64,000 nt of DNA from Allochromatium palmeri (lineage in GTDB: Bacteria; Pseudomonadota; Gammaproteobacteria; Chromatiales; Chromatiaceae). The stretch is taken from contig NZ_WNKT01000005.1 in NCBI RefSeq assembly GCF_009720725.1, positions 62,001 to 126,000 on the forward strand, read 5' to 3'. Of the stretch, positions 18,028 to 28,737 are shown in pieces. Position 1 is the stretch's first letter, and every line of letters begins with the position of its first letter. Both the position numbers and the translations under genes were made by a program. The notes beneath the pieces were generated by a model. That model was not told the origin of the DNA. It ran no database searches and was given only the letters and a program-made list of their open reading frames with translations.

Positions 18028-21007
18028 GCCGGCCCTCTGTCCAGTGCGTGATGTCGATATAGCTGACGACGACACCCGCGCGCGCATGCCGGATCGGTGC
18101 GACATACATCAGATAATGCGGCGTCTCGTCCCCCGGTTGGCTCGGATACTCCAGACAGAAGAACGGGCGCTCGCCGGTCATGACCTGCTTGATGCCCTCC
18201 AGTACTTCGCTTGCATGGGGCGCGCTCGCCAATTGGCCGCTCTCGCAGGCGGCGAGATAATCACCGCCGACCCCGGTCTCCTTGAGTTCGGGGTCGCCGT
18301 GCTCGCACGCGAAGTCGCGCCAGGCGCTGTTGACCATGGTCACGACGCCCTTGCTGTCGAGCACCGCGACATGCTCGGGCAGCGAGTCGAGCACGGCTTG
18401 CAAGTGCTCGATGTCGCGCAGGGTGGTCACATCGACGAAGGTCGCGACCGCTCCGCGCGGCTCGCTGGTGCGCACGGCATAGGGCAGGACACGCACCAGA
18501 TATTGACGGTTATTGACCGCCTTGATTTCGTGTTCGAGCATCTCACCACGGACGATGGTCTGACGCAGATCCGTGATGAATTCGGGGTACTGGAGCAGAT
18601 TGGTAAAGTCGTCGATCGGGCGGCCCAGGTCGCCATCGCGGATCTTGAACAGCGTCGTGGCCTCGGGCGTGAAACGGGTCAGGCGTAACTGTGCATCGAC
18701 GAAAATAGTCGCGATCGAGGCGGCCTTGGCCATGCCGTCGAGATCGGCGTTGAGGCGGTTGAGGATTTCGATTTTTTCCTGGTTCTCGGCGTTGACCGTG
18801 TAAAGCTCTTCGTTGACCGATTGCAGCTCCTCGTTGGAGCTTTGCAGCTCCTCGTTGGAGGCCATGAGTTCTTCGTTGGTGGCCTGCAACTCTTCGTTGG
18901 CCGTCTCCAGCTCCTCGATGGTGGCCTGGAGACTCTCGCGGGTGGCGGCCAGTTCGCGCTCCAGGTTCTCGATGCGCTGGCTGGTCTCGCGATCCAGACT
19001 GATGGTCTCAATCGGTTTGGCGGTTTCGCCATCGATGATACGCAGTGTACCCAGCTCGGGCGGACTCACATCATCCGGGCTATAGCTGGTCACAGGCTCG
19101 AAGGACAGCAGCAGATGCAGCTCGCCGCCCGGCGGCTCAACCGGACGCGCCACCAGACGCAGGCGCTCGTTGCGATCGTCGGCAAGCGCCAGCCCGATGA
19201 TGTCCGAGCGCAGCGGCACCCGGTCGCGCGCGGCCTTGTAGAGTAGCGCCTTGGCGACAGCGACCAGAGAGGCCGGGAGGAGTTTGGACAGATCCAGACT
19301 GACGCTGCCCTCGCCGATGCGCAGATAGGAGCCGACATCCCCGAAGACATGCAGCAGATCATGGCGCTGGTTGAGCAACAGACTGGTCGGCGCATAGCCG
19401 TGCAGCAGCAGCCCCTGGGCGGTGTCGATCGCGGCGGCGTCAGTCGCTACACCCCGCGTCCGCATCCCGGATCGCGGCGGCGAAGGAACGATCGGCGACT
19501 GGCGCGCGCGCGGCGTATTGGCCGCATCCAGCGGGAGACCGACATGGCGCAGGATGCGGTAGATCTTGTGCTTGGAGCTGACCGCTGTGAAATCGGTGTG
19601 CAGGTTGGCGATGGTTTCGCTCGGACCGAGGAACATGAAACCGCCGGGAGCCAGGGCGTATTGCAGCCGGCGCAGGGCGCGTTCCTGGGCCTCAGGTCGG
19701 AAATAGATCAGCAGATTGCGGCAGGAGACCAGATCCATGCGCGTGAAGGGCGGATCGTCGAGCAGATTGTGGCGCGCGAAGACGATGCTCTGACGGATCT
19801 CGGTTTTGACCACGAAGTGGTTGCCGCGCTTGATGAAGAACTGCTCCAGACGCTCGGGCGAGATCTCGGCAGTGATGGCCTCGGTGAAGACGCCGGCACC
19901 GGCGACCTCGATGTTCTGCGGCTCGACATCGGTGGCGAACAGCTTGAAGTTCGGCCAGCGACGCGCCGTCTCGAACGCCTCGGCGAAGAGAATGGCCAGC
20001 GAATAGGCCTCCTCGCCGGTGGCCACACCCGGCACCCAGACCCGGATCGGCTGGTTGCCGTTGTGATCGCTGACGATGGTACGCACGGCGGTCTCGGCCA
20101 GCACCTCGAAGGCATCCGGATCGCGGAAAAAGCTGGTCACCGGGATCAGCAGCTCGCGCCTGAGCGTGGCCAGCTCGCCGCGGTCGGCGCTCAGGAGGCG
20201 TACATAGTTGAGCAGGTCCGGGGTCTGGCGCACTTGCATCCGGCGCTCCATGCGCCGCATCACGGTGGCCGGTTTGTACTCGCGGAAGTCGATGCCGCCC
20301 GAGTGCTGCAACAGATGCATAACCTCTTCGTGCGCGCTGTCGCGGTCGATCTCCATCGACATCGAGGGCGGGCGCACCTTGGGCTGCGGGCGCTGATGGA
20401 TATGATCGAGCAGACGCGGCCCGATCTCCTCGGGCGGCAGGATGGCATCGACCAGACTGGTGGCGATGACACTGCGCGGCATCCCGTCGAACTTGGCGGT
20501 CTCGGGATCCTGGGCGACCAGAAAACCACCAGCGTCGTTGATGGCCACCGCGCCTCGGGTGCCGTCCGAGCCAGTGCCGGAGAGGATGACGCCGATGGCG
20601 TGGTTGCCGAACCCCTTGGCCATCGAGCTGAAAAACAGATCGATCGGCAGGGTCAGGCCGCGTGGATTCTTCGGACTCAGACGCAGGGTGTTGCCACTGA
20701 CGGTCATCAGGCTCGCCGGCGGGATCAGATGCACCCGGTTGGCCTCGATGCGCATGTCATGCTCGACGGTCACCACGGGCATGGGCGTGTGACGCGCGAG
20801 CAGGTTGGCCATCATGCTTTTGTGATCGGGCGAAAGATGCTGGACGACGACATAGGCCGCGCCCGTATTCGCCGGCAGTCCCTGGAAGAACCGCTCCAAG
20901 GCATCGAGACCACCGGCCGAGGCGCCGATGGCTACCACATAGGCATCGAAGCGACCAGGATTTGACGCCTGATCTACCTCTCCTGTCGCTTTCGGGTCAC
21001 TGGACAT
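18020..21007 (-). CDS. CheB-CheR-PAS fusion protein
   Basis: A 995-residue multidomain protein. Order: CheB methylesterase domain (about 20-205; catalytic Ser in GASAGGL, His in VVQHLSPDH, Asp in [10 protein letters not shown]), CheR methyltransferase (about 230-490; [28 protein letters not shown]), a linker, a long coiled coil (about 676-750) built from repeated NEEL heptads, and two PAS domains (about 755-870 and 875-990). There is no receiver domain in front of CheB. Such fusions are usually signalling proteins away from the main chemotaxis cluster; substrates are unknown. The start has GAGAGGAG 9 bases upstream. The stop overlaps the PAS-GGDEF-EAL gene. Confidence 0.93.
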   Translation of the reverse strand: MSSDPKATGEVDQASNPGRFDAYVVAIGASAGGLDALERFFQGLPANTGAAYVVVQHLSPDHKSMMANLLARHTPMPVVTVEHDMRIEANRVHLIPPASLMTVSGNTLRLSPKNPRGLTLPIDLFFSSMAKGFGNHAIGVILSGTGSDGTRGAVAINDAGGFLVAQDPETAKFDGMPRSVIATSLVDAILPPEEIGPRLLDHIHQRPQPKVRPPSMSMEIDRDSAHEEVMHLLQHSGGIDFREYKPATVMRRMERRMQVRQTPDLLNYVRLLSADRGELATLRRELLIPVTSFFRDPDAFEVLAETAVRTIVSDHNGNQPIRVWVPGVATGEEAYSLAILFAEAFETARRWPNFKLFATDVEPQNIEVAGAGVFTEAITAEISPERLEQFFIKRGNHFVVKTEIRQSIVFARHNLLDDPPFTRMDLVSCRNLLIYFRPEAQERALRRLQYALAPGGFMFLGPSETIANLHTDFTAVSSKHKIYRILRHVGLPLDAANTPRARQSPIVPSPPRSGMRTRGVATDAAAIDTAQGLLLHGYAPTSLLLNQRHDLLHVFGDVGSYLRIGEGSVSLDLSKLLPASLVAVAKALLYKAARDRVPLRSDIIGLALADDRNERLRLVARPVEPPGGELHLLLSFEPVTSYSPDDVSPPELGTLRIIDGETAKPIETISLDRETSQRIENLERELAATRESLQATIEELETANEELQATNEELMASNEELQSSNEELQSVNEELYTVNAENQEKIEILNRLNADLDGMAKAASIATIFVDAQLRLTRFTPEATTLFKIRDGDLGRPIDDFTNLLQYPEFITDLRQTIVRGEMLEHEIKAVNNRQYLVRVLPYAVRTSEPRGAVATFVDVTTLRDIEHLQAVLDSLPEHVAVLDSKGVVTMVNSAWRDFACEHGDPELKETGVGGDYLAACESGQLASAPHASEVLEGIKQVMTGERPFFCLEYPSQPGDETPHYLMYVAPIRHARAGVVVSYIDITHWTEGRHE
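18783..18932. repeat. 21-base coding repeat (NEEL heptads)
   Basis: Inside the CheB-CheR gene, a 21-base unit encoding variants of NEELQxx is repeated about six to seven times, giving the coiled coil [19 protein letters not shown] and onward. It is a protein-level heptad repeat rather than a mobile or CRISPR repeat. Confidence 0.65.
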
Positions 21008-21158
21008 ACCACTAGGCTCCTCTCTGCTGTTCGTGTCGAACCGCGTTCACGATGACAGCATGGTTTCGAGAGCCTGCCAGTCCGACCATCGACTCCGGCA
21101 ACTGTCTTCAGCAACGCGGTTTGAATATCGGATCCATTATATTCAAACCGCGCGCGGA

Positions 21159-22604
21159 TCAGTTCCTGATCGTCGCCGGCCTGGCCGGCGTCCAACCATC
21201 GATCATCTGCATCGTACCCATGCCGACCAGACCGCCGATCAGCATCGCCAGATAGAGCACGGCAAAGGGCTGCTCGACCAGGGCGAATCCGAGCAGGGCC
21301 AGCCCGGCACCCAGCTCCAGGATGCCACTGCGCCAGATGGGTGTTCGCGCGCTCTTGCTGTCGCGTGCCTTAGGCGTGCGCACGAACTCGGTGCGATGCC
21401 CGAGCAGAGCCTCCAGACCACCGCGCGCGTTCGACAGCAGCAATCCGCTCGTCAACGCCAGGGCGCCCAGAATCTCGGTCGCCGTCAGACGCCAGCCCTC
21501 GCGGTGTCCGGCCATGGCCAGAAACCCGATGGGCGCGGCAAAACCCAGAAAGGACGTGATGAAGGCCACCCGGCTCAGCCCCTCGCCGGCGACCACGGCA
21601 CCGGCCATGAAGGGCAGCCCCATGATGAGACAGGCCACGCCCACCACGAAGGCCAGCGGCTGGCCGATCTGGAAGCTGATCATGAGCTTCTGCCAGACGG
21701 GCAGGCGCCGACTGCGCCACACCATGGGCGTCAGCTTGATGAAGCACTGCACGAAGCCCTTGGTCCAGCGGAATTGCTGCACGCGCCAGGCACGCGCCGA
21801 GGTCGGCAGCGAGCCGGGCACGACCAGATCGCCCATGAAGCCCGAGCGCCAGCCGGCGAGATTGGCGCGCAGGCTCAGATCCAAGTCCTCGGTGAGGGTG
21901 TCGCCATCCCAACCGCCGGCCTCATAGATAGCGGCACGACGCCACAGTCCGCAGGTGCCGTTGAAGGGCAGCGGCAGACCCAGACGCCAGCGCGCCTCCT
22001 GTTCGACGCCGAAGTGCGAATCGAGCAGGCGGGCCTGGATGCGGGTGAGCAGGCTCTCGTCGCGATTGAGGTGGCCCCAACGGGTCTGAACATAGGCCAG
22101 ATCGGGGTTGGCGACGAGCGCGCCGACCGTCCGCTGCAGAAAATCGGACGGCGGGATGAAATCGGCATCGAAAATGGCGACGAAGGGCGCCTCGGAGCGT
22201 TCGAGTCCGGCGGCCAGTGCTCCAGCCTTGAAGGCGGTGCGCTGGACGCGGTGCAGGAGTTCAACGCGCACGCCCTGTTGTTTGAGCGCCGCGACCGCGC
22301 GCTGACTGATGGCCAGCGAGCCATCGATGCTGTCGTCGAGCACCTGGATCTCCAGACGGTCGCGTGGCCAGTCGAGCGTCATGACTGCGTCCAGGATGCG
22401 CTCGACCAGCTCGCCTTCGTTGAAGAGCGGGAGCTGCACCAGGACGTGCGGACACTCCGCCGCGGTGAGCCTGGCCTGGGTGAGCGGCCGGCTGGGCAGA
22501 AAACGACGCGCGAGGGTCAGGGCGACCAGATTGAGAGAACAGAAGGCTAGGATGACGAGGCCGAGTATCAGGTAGTACTCGACCGAAGTTTCAGCCGCAA
22601 GCAT
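21159..22604 (-). CDS. Membrane glycosyltransferase family 2 (cellulose/mannan synthase-like)
   Basis: A 481-residue processive-type GT2 enzyme with one N-terminal TM helix and about four C-terminal ones. The catalytic motifs are in order: LPLFNEGELVERIL, the first Asp in QVLDDSID, DADF (DxD), TEDLDLS and QQFRW (QxxRW). It resembles CslA-type glucomannan synthases and bacterial relatives more than BcsA, and it lacks a PilZ domain. The ATG at 22604 is used; the frame extends to a TTG at 22661, but no good ribosome-binding site supports either. Product polysaccharide is unknown. It stands alone between the CheB-CheR and ferredoxin genes. Confidence 0.87.
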   Translation of the reverse strand: MLAAETSVEYYLILGLVILAFCSLNLVALTLARRFLPSRPLTQARLTAAECPHVLVQLPLFNEGELVERILDAVMTLDWPRDRLEIQVLDDSIDGSLAISQRAVAALKQQGVRVELLHRVQRTAFKAGALAAGLERSEAPFVAIFDADFIPPSDFLQRTVGALVANPDLAYVQTRWGHLNRDESLLTRIQARLLDSHFGVEQEARWRLGLPLPFNGTCGLWRRAAIYEAGGWDGDTLTEDLDLSLRANLAGWRSGFMGDLVVPGSLPTSARAWRVQQFRWTKGFVQCFIKLTPMVWRSRRLPVWQKLMISFQIGQPLAFVVGVACLIMGLPFMAGAVVAGEGLSRVAFITSFLGFAAPIGFLAMAGHREGWRLTATEILGALALTSGLLLSNARGGLEALLGHRTEFVRTPKARDSKSARTPIWRSGILELGAGLALLGFALVEQPFAVLYLAMLIGGLVGMGTMQMIDGWTPARPATIRN

Positions 22605-22925
22605 GGCTTGAATTCCGCTGGGTGAGGGATGGACTGAAGACAGAACGCGCACCGGATTCAAACCGACTGTGTGGCGTCGAGAGGCTGACGCCTCTATCCG
22701 ATGTCTCTCGAATCATCGACGGAGGTCAGAACGCGCCCCCCTGGACATGAAGAAACAGGTTGCTGTAATCAAGGGTGATACAGCATAGGTCCGCCGAATG
22801 CAGACAGCAAGCCCGGCACCCAAGAAATTACAACATGATGCGGTCAATACGACGCACGGCCACCCACATGCAAACGCCCTCACGGCGGAGGGCGTTTCCA
22901 GGTGCGATCCTGACCGCCGTCAGAC
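22605..22925. other. Intergenic region between glycosyltransferase and ferredoxin
   Basis: About 320 bases without a convincing gene. It should hold the promoter of the glycosyltransferase and the end of the ferredoxin transcript. The only clear element is the hairpin at 22872-22897. Confidence 0.6.
22872..22897 (-). terminator. Hairpin terminator after the ferredoxin gene
   Basis: A perfect 10-base stem (AAACGCCCTC with GAGGGCGTTT) and a 6-base loop, about 30 bases beyond the ferredoxin stop. The T-run is short on both strands, so termination efficiency is uncertain. Confidence 0.65.
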
Positions 22926-24402
<1,477 letters not shown>

Positions 24403-24416
<14 letters not shown>

Positions 24417-25809
24417 GGACCGCCGGCCCCTGTTCAGAGGCTGCCGCTGATGCAGCCGCTGAAGTGTCGGACGGCGCGCCGACCGTGACGATGGCCAGCC
24501 GCTCCGGATGGACGCGCCGCGCGAAGGCGTCACGAATCTGCTCGGTCGTGACGACCTCGATACGCGCGCGGAAGCGGTCGAGATAGTCGAGCGGCAGATC
24601 ATAGAAGCCGATCACGGCCAGATACTGCACGATGTTGCTGTTACTGGCGATCTTGAGCGGAAAGCCGCCGGTGATGTTTTTCTTGGCCGCCGTCAGTTCC
24701 GCCTCAGTCGGGCCCTGGTTGATGAAGCGCTTGAGTGTGTCGAGCAAGACCGCGAGTGCCTGCTTGGCCTGATCGTTGCGCGTCTGGAGCGACATGAGGA
24801 AGGGGCCGGGCTGGGCGAGCGGCAGGAAATAGCTGTAGGTGCTGTAGGACAGACCGCGCTTCTCACGGATCTCGTCCATCAGGATCGAGACCAGACCACT
24901 GCCACCCAGAATGTGGTTGCCGACATAGAGCGTGAAATAGTCCGGATCACCGCGACGCATTCCCGGCTGTCCGGCCAGCACCGTGGTCTGGCTCGACGGA
25001 AACGCGATCGTCTCCAGATTTTCGTGTGCCAGCGCCGGCACCTCGGGCAGTGGCCCGGCCGGCTCGCCGCTCGGCAGGCCGGCGACGAGTCGCTTGGCCA
25101 GGGCCTCAGCGCCGGCACGGTCGAGATCGCCGACCAGGGCCAGCACCGCGTTGGCGCCGACATAATGACGCGCGTGGAAGTCGACCAGCGCCTCGCGCGG
25201 CAGGGTCGCGATCGACTCAGGCGTGCCGGATGGATCTGTGGCATAGGGATGGGCGCCGAAGACGGCGCGATAGAGTGCTTTTTGCGCCACGCTGCGCGGT
25301 GACTCCTCGTCCTGACGCAGGGCGATGAGCCGGTTCTGGCGCACGCGCTCCAGTGCATCCGGGGCGAAGGTCGGTCGTGCGATCAGGGTCGCAAAGGTGT
25401 CGACAGCGGTGTCGAAGGCCGGCTGACGGGTCAGGGTCCGCAGCGAGATCATGGTCATGTCGCGATCGGCGCTGGCGCTCAGGATGGCGCCGACGCCATC
25501 GAGCCGATCAGCGATGACATCCGCGTTCCAATCGCCCGCGCCCTCGCTGAGCATGTCGGCGGTCATCGAGGCCAGACCTGGCTGCTGACCATCGCGGGCG
25601 CTGCCGGCCGCCAGCACCAGACGCGCATCGACCATCGGAATTTCAGGCGCGGCGACGAAGAGCACGCGCGTACCGTTCTCGGTGTTCCAGGTCTGGATAT
25701 CGGGCGTGGCCTGCGCCAGCGGGCTGGCGATCAGCAGGGTTCCGGCAAGCCAGGCGCTCAGATGGCGCGTGGCGCGCTCGACCCGGTCGGACGGTCGTTC
25801 AATGCACAT
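24403..25809 (-). CDS. M16-family peptidase homologue, probably non-catalytic subunit
   Basis: A 468-residue exported pitrilysin/insulinase-like protein with a signal peptide ending near SPLAQA. The fold is evident from stretches such as VLAAGSARDGQQPGLASM, GSGLVSILMDEIREKRGLSYS and FPLKIASNSN, but the zinc motif HxxEH is absent: the region aligned with it reads GLASMTADMLSEG. It keeps the substrate-side RGLSY motif. It overlaps the catalytic M16 gene by 11 bases, so the two products probably form a heterodimer like mitochondrial processing peptidase. Substrate unknown. Confidence 0.9.
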
Positions 25810-27175
25810 GGGTCTGTCCTCCGGCCTGGGGACGGGCGGCGGTTTGGGCGCTGGATTCCAGCGGTTGCGGGTCGAGGATGGCGACCGTCAGCCGCTCGGG
25901 GGTCAGATATTGGCGCGCCACGGCCTGGATCTGCTCGGGCGTGACCTTGGCGAGCTGGTCGACATAGGTGTCGGACAGACGCCAGTCGAGCCCGATGGTT
26001 TCGAGCAGCCCGATCTGCATCGCCTGATAGAAGAGCGAATCGCGCTCGAAGACCTTCGCGGCGATGACCTGATTGCGCACCCGCTCCAGCTCGGCGGCCT
26101 CGACCGGCTCGGACTGGACGCGCGCGATCTGTTCGCGCAGAGCGGCTTCGAGCGTCTCAGCGGTTTGACCCTTGGCCGGCACCCCCTCGAACAGGAACAG
26201 CCCCGGCAGACGCTCGAAGGCGCGATAACTGGCACCCGCCGAGGCAGCGATCTGACGTCCGCGCACCAGCTCGCGTGAGAGACGCGCGCTGTCGCCGCCA
26301 TCGAGGATAGAGGACAACAGTTCCAGCGCATAGGGTTTCCAGGGTGCGTCGGCATCGGCCAGCGAGGGCGTCTTATAGCCCATCAGCACATAGGATTCCT
26401 TGGCCGGCGCTTTGACATGCAGACGCTTTTCGCCGAGCTGCTCCGGCTCCGCCTGGGTCTTGGGCGGGCGGACGGTCTCGGCGGCGAGCGGACCGAAGTG
26501 CTTCTCGGCCAGGGCGAAGACCTGATCCGGCTCGACATCGCCCGCAACCACCAGGATGGCATTGTTCGGCGCATACCAGAGTCGGTACCAGTCGCGCGCG
26601 TCCTCGAGACTGAGCTGCTCCAGATCACCCGGCCAGCCGATCACCGGATTGCGGTAGGGCGAGGCGTCATAGGCGGTGGCGCTGAAGCGTTCATAGGTCA
26701 GGGACTGCGGATCGTCGTCGGTGCGCATGCGCCGCTCCTCCTTGACCACTTCCAGCTCTTTCAGGAACTCCTTTTCGCTGAGCTTGAGATGACGCATCCG
26801 CTCCGCCTCCAGCTCGAAGGAGACCTCCAGCCGATCGCTGGCGAGATTCTGATAGTAGGCAGTGTAATCGCGCCCGGTGAAGGCGTTCTCCTCGCCACCG
26901 TTCTCGGCGACGATGCGCGAGAACTCGCCCGGCGCCAGATGCTCGGTGCCCTGGAACATCATGTGCTCCAGGACGTGCGAAACACCGGTGATGCCACCGT
27001 ACTCATAGCTCGACCCGATGCGATACCAGACCTGTGAGGTCAGGATGGGCGCGCGATGATCGGGCTTGACCAGGATCTTGAGTCCGTTGTCGAGCTGGCG
27101 CTCGTGGACCTCGGTCGCAGCCAGGGCTGGGCCAAAAGTCAACAAAAGTAGCATGAACGCGACTAAGTGTTGCAA
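25799..27175 (-). CDS. M16-family zinc metallopeptidase (catalytic)
   Basis: A 458-residue exported peptidase with the intact zinc motif HVLEHMMF (HxxEH) and the downstream glutamate region ELEAERM. The C-terminal half carries the pseudo-symmetric domain. The start is a TTG at 27175 with GGAG 8 bases upstream, giving a short hydrophobic signal peptide (LQHLVAFMLLLLTFGPALAA) whose n-region lacks the usual positive charges; the frame extends to 27271. It is the first gene of the M16-M16-rsmD unit. The pair commonly lies beside ftsY in related bacteria, but here the cellulose island intervenes. Confidence 0.92.
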   Translation of the reverse strand: MQHLVAFMLLLLTFGPALAATEVHERQLDNGLKILVKPDHRAPILTSQVWYRIGSSYEYGGITGVSHVLEHMMFQGTEHLAPGEFSRIVAENGGEENAFTGRDYTAYYQNLASDRLEVSFELEAERMRHLKLSEKEFLKELEVVKEERRMRTDDDPQSLTYERFSATAYDASPYRNPVIGWPGDLEQLSLEDARDWYRLWYAPNNAILVVAGDVEPDQVFALAEKHFGPLAAETVRPPKTQAEPEQLGEKRLHVKAPAKESYVLMGYKTPSLADADAPWKPYALELLSSILDGGDSARLSRELVRGRQIAASAGASYRAFERLPGLFLFEGVPAKGQTAETLEAALREQIARVQSEPVEAAELERVRNQVIAAKVFERDSLFYQAMQIGLLETIGLDWRLSDTYVDQLAKVTPEQIQAVARQYLTPERLTVAILDPQPLESSAQTAARPQAGGQTHVH

Positions 27176-27602
27176 AATGGAAACTCCAAATATTGAACGC
27201 CATGAATTATATGAGTGTATATGGGCATCTGGGGCGAGCCTGAGTTCCCCGTACACAGCGCCTAGCCACACGCGAACAGGAGATATGATACCCGCCCAAG
27301 AGAGCCACGAGTCTGACTATGGTATCGAGTCAGTCGTTTATGAAGGCAAAAGTGTACAGGTTAGCCAGCCAGCCACTCACGCACCCACAAACCCTGAAGC
27401 CAGATCATGCATCAAGTCACTTTTTGTGCTTTCAAATGCATGGATTTCCCAGGTCACTAAAGTTGCAAGGCATGTCGCAGAATTTCGCTGCATTCCCGGA
27501 TAGACTGTCAACATTGCTGCAACCTATGATGGAGCCATGTCTGCCGCCAATCACAGCCTTGGCTATACTTGAGCGTAAGATGGTTTCAGGGATTTAACTC
27601 CA
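27176..27602. other. Intergenic region upstream of the cellulose island
   Basis: About 430 bases, visibly AT-richer than the flanking genes, between the divergent M16 and adhesin-like genes. No convincing gene is seen; short open frames have no ribosome-binding site or family resemblance. A TATACT at 27564-27569 could be a -10 element for the island but lacks a good -35. It should contain the promoters of both directions. Confidence 0.5.
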
Positions 27603-28673
27603 ATGCACAAATCGATTTCGCATCGTTGGTTTGCAATCTTTGCCACGCTACTCCTGTTGGCGCCTGGGCTATCCGCCATGCCGATCAACCTTGGTGATGC
27701 GGCTCAATTCAACGCCATCGTCCTCGGAGGCATGCGGGGCGTGCAGTCAGATGTTGAGGGGCGTCTTGCCGTTCAAGGCGATCTCTACATGCAGGATTTT
27801 TCGATCGGTCTACTGCTGGAAAATTCGTCAGGCAGCAGGAATGATCTGATCGTCGGTGGCAATGCGACGATTCGCAACACGCGCATTGAGCATGGCAATG
27901 CCGTGGTGGCCGGCGATGCAAATACTGACGAAACCGTTGGCTTTTACTCGGGGCATGATCCAAGCATTACAAATGGGGAATTACTCGAGGGCGACGCTCT
28001 TGATTTTGAAGCACTGACTGCTGACCTCTTGAATCGCTCCAGTATTTGGGGGAAGCTAGAGAGCACAGGCCAGACGCTAGAGAATCGTAACGATGAAAAC
28101 GAACTCTATGATCTCCGCTTCATTGGCAATAATGATCTGAACATTTTCAATGTGAACGCCGATGCACTTTCCTCACCTGACAAGCGCATCACTTTCGACA
28201 TCCCCGCTACATCTCTTGCATTGGTGAACGTCTTCGGCACAGACGTAAATCTATTCAACACAGGCTTCTTTCATACAGCATCCAGCAACGACACACAGTT
28301 GCCCGACAATGACCATAATTCTGGAATACGTCATGATGGCAGTCTAACCAATGGCATCCTGTTCAACTTCGTCGATGCAATAAACCTGAATATTCACAGC
28401 ATCGGAATCAAGGGTAGTATTTTGGCTCCGCTGGCATCGACAACCTTCTACAACGGGCATATCGATGGTAACTTCATCGTCAAGGACTTGAACCAAAACA
28501 CCCAAGACACGAGCCGGCTTACAGGTCAAATCAACAACTATTTCTTTAGAGGACAACCGACACCGGCTGCCGTTGATGAGCCGCCGATAGTGCTGCTTCT
28601 GCTGATAGCTATTGCATCGTTATCAAGCAGCAACTCAATTCGCAGAATGGCGATCAAGGGAAGCGCCTCGTAA
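27603..28673 (+). CDS. Secreted choice-of-anchor-A type protein with C-terminal anchor
   Basis: A 356-residue protein with a signal peptide ending near GLSAMP. The core resembles the choice-of-anchor A domain: FNAIVLGGMRGVQSDVEGRL, AVQGDLYMQDFSIG, IVGGNATIRNTRI and IKGSILAPLASTTF, suggesting a beta-helix-like adhesin or matrix protein. The C-terminus has an EPP motif, a hydrophobic stretch (IVLLLLIAIASL) and an Arg-containing tail, resembling a degenerate PEP-CTERM sorting signal. Asn- and Asp-rich composition is unlike the neighbours. It stands 64 bases ahead of bcsA on the same strand and is probably co-transcribed. The family call is from pattern memory; function is inferred. Confidence 0.75.
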   Translation: MHKSISHRWFAIFATLLLLAPGLSAMPINLGDAAQFNAIVLGGMRGVQSDVEGRLAVQGDLYMQDFSIGLLLENSSGSRNDLIVGGNATIRNTRIEHGNAVVAGDANTDETVGFYSGHDPSITNGELLEGDALDFEALTADLLNRSSIWGKLESTGQTLENRNDENELYDLRFIGNNDLNIFNVNADALSSPDKRITFDIPATSLALVNVFGTDVNLFNTGFFHTASSNDTQLPDNDHNSGIRHDGSLTNGILFNFVDAINLNIHSIGIKGSILAPLASTTFYNGHIDGNFIVKDLNQNTQDTSRLTGQINNYFFRGQPTPAAVDEPPIVLLLLIAIASLSSSNSIRRMAIKGSAS

Positions 28674-28737
28674 GTCATGGAATCACAGTGATCCAGAACG
28701 CTTCGTAGCTACCAATGCACGAGTCCCTATTATACGA

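Noticed and set aside
18783-18932. Regular 21-base repeats that could suggest CRISPR or a tandem array
   Set aside because: Unit length of 7 codons, no spacers, in frame inside the CheB-CheR gene; encodes a coiled coil. No CRISPR array was seen anywhere in the window.
19349-20965. A 538-codon plus-strand frame opposite the CheB-CheR gene
   Set aside because: Mirror of a well-supported CheB-CheR coding region; the composition is Gly/Ala/Arg/His-rich without motifs.
21033-22550. A 505-codon plus-strand frame opposite the membrane glycosyltransferase
   Set aside because: The minus strand has all GT2 motifs; the plus frame is a compositional shadow.
27066-27597. Short plus-strand frames in the gap before the island (145 and 92 codons)
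   Set aside because: No ribosome-binding site, no recognisable composition or motif, and they overlap the M16 start region and the likely promoters.
28612-28737. N-terminal extension of BcsA from ATG 28612
   Set aside because: Would overlap the upstream gene by 62 bases and adds residues without family resemblance; the start at 28738 sits just before the first membrane helix. Not fully excluded.
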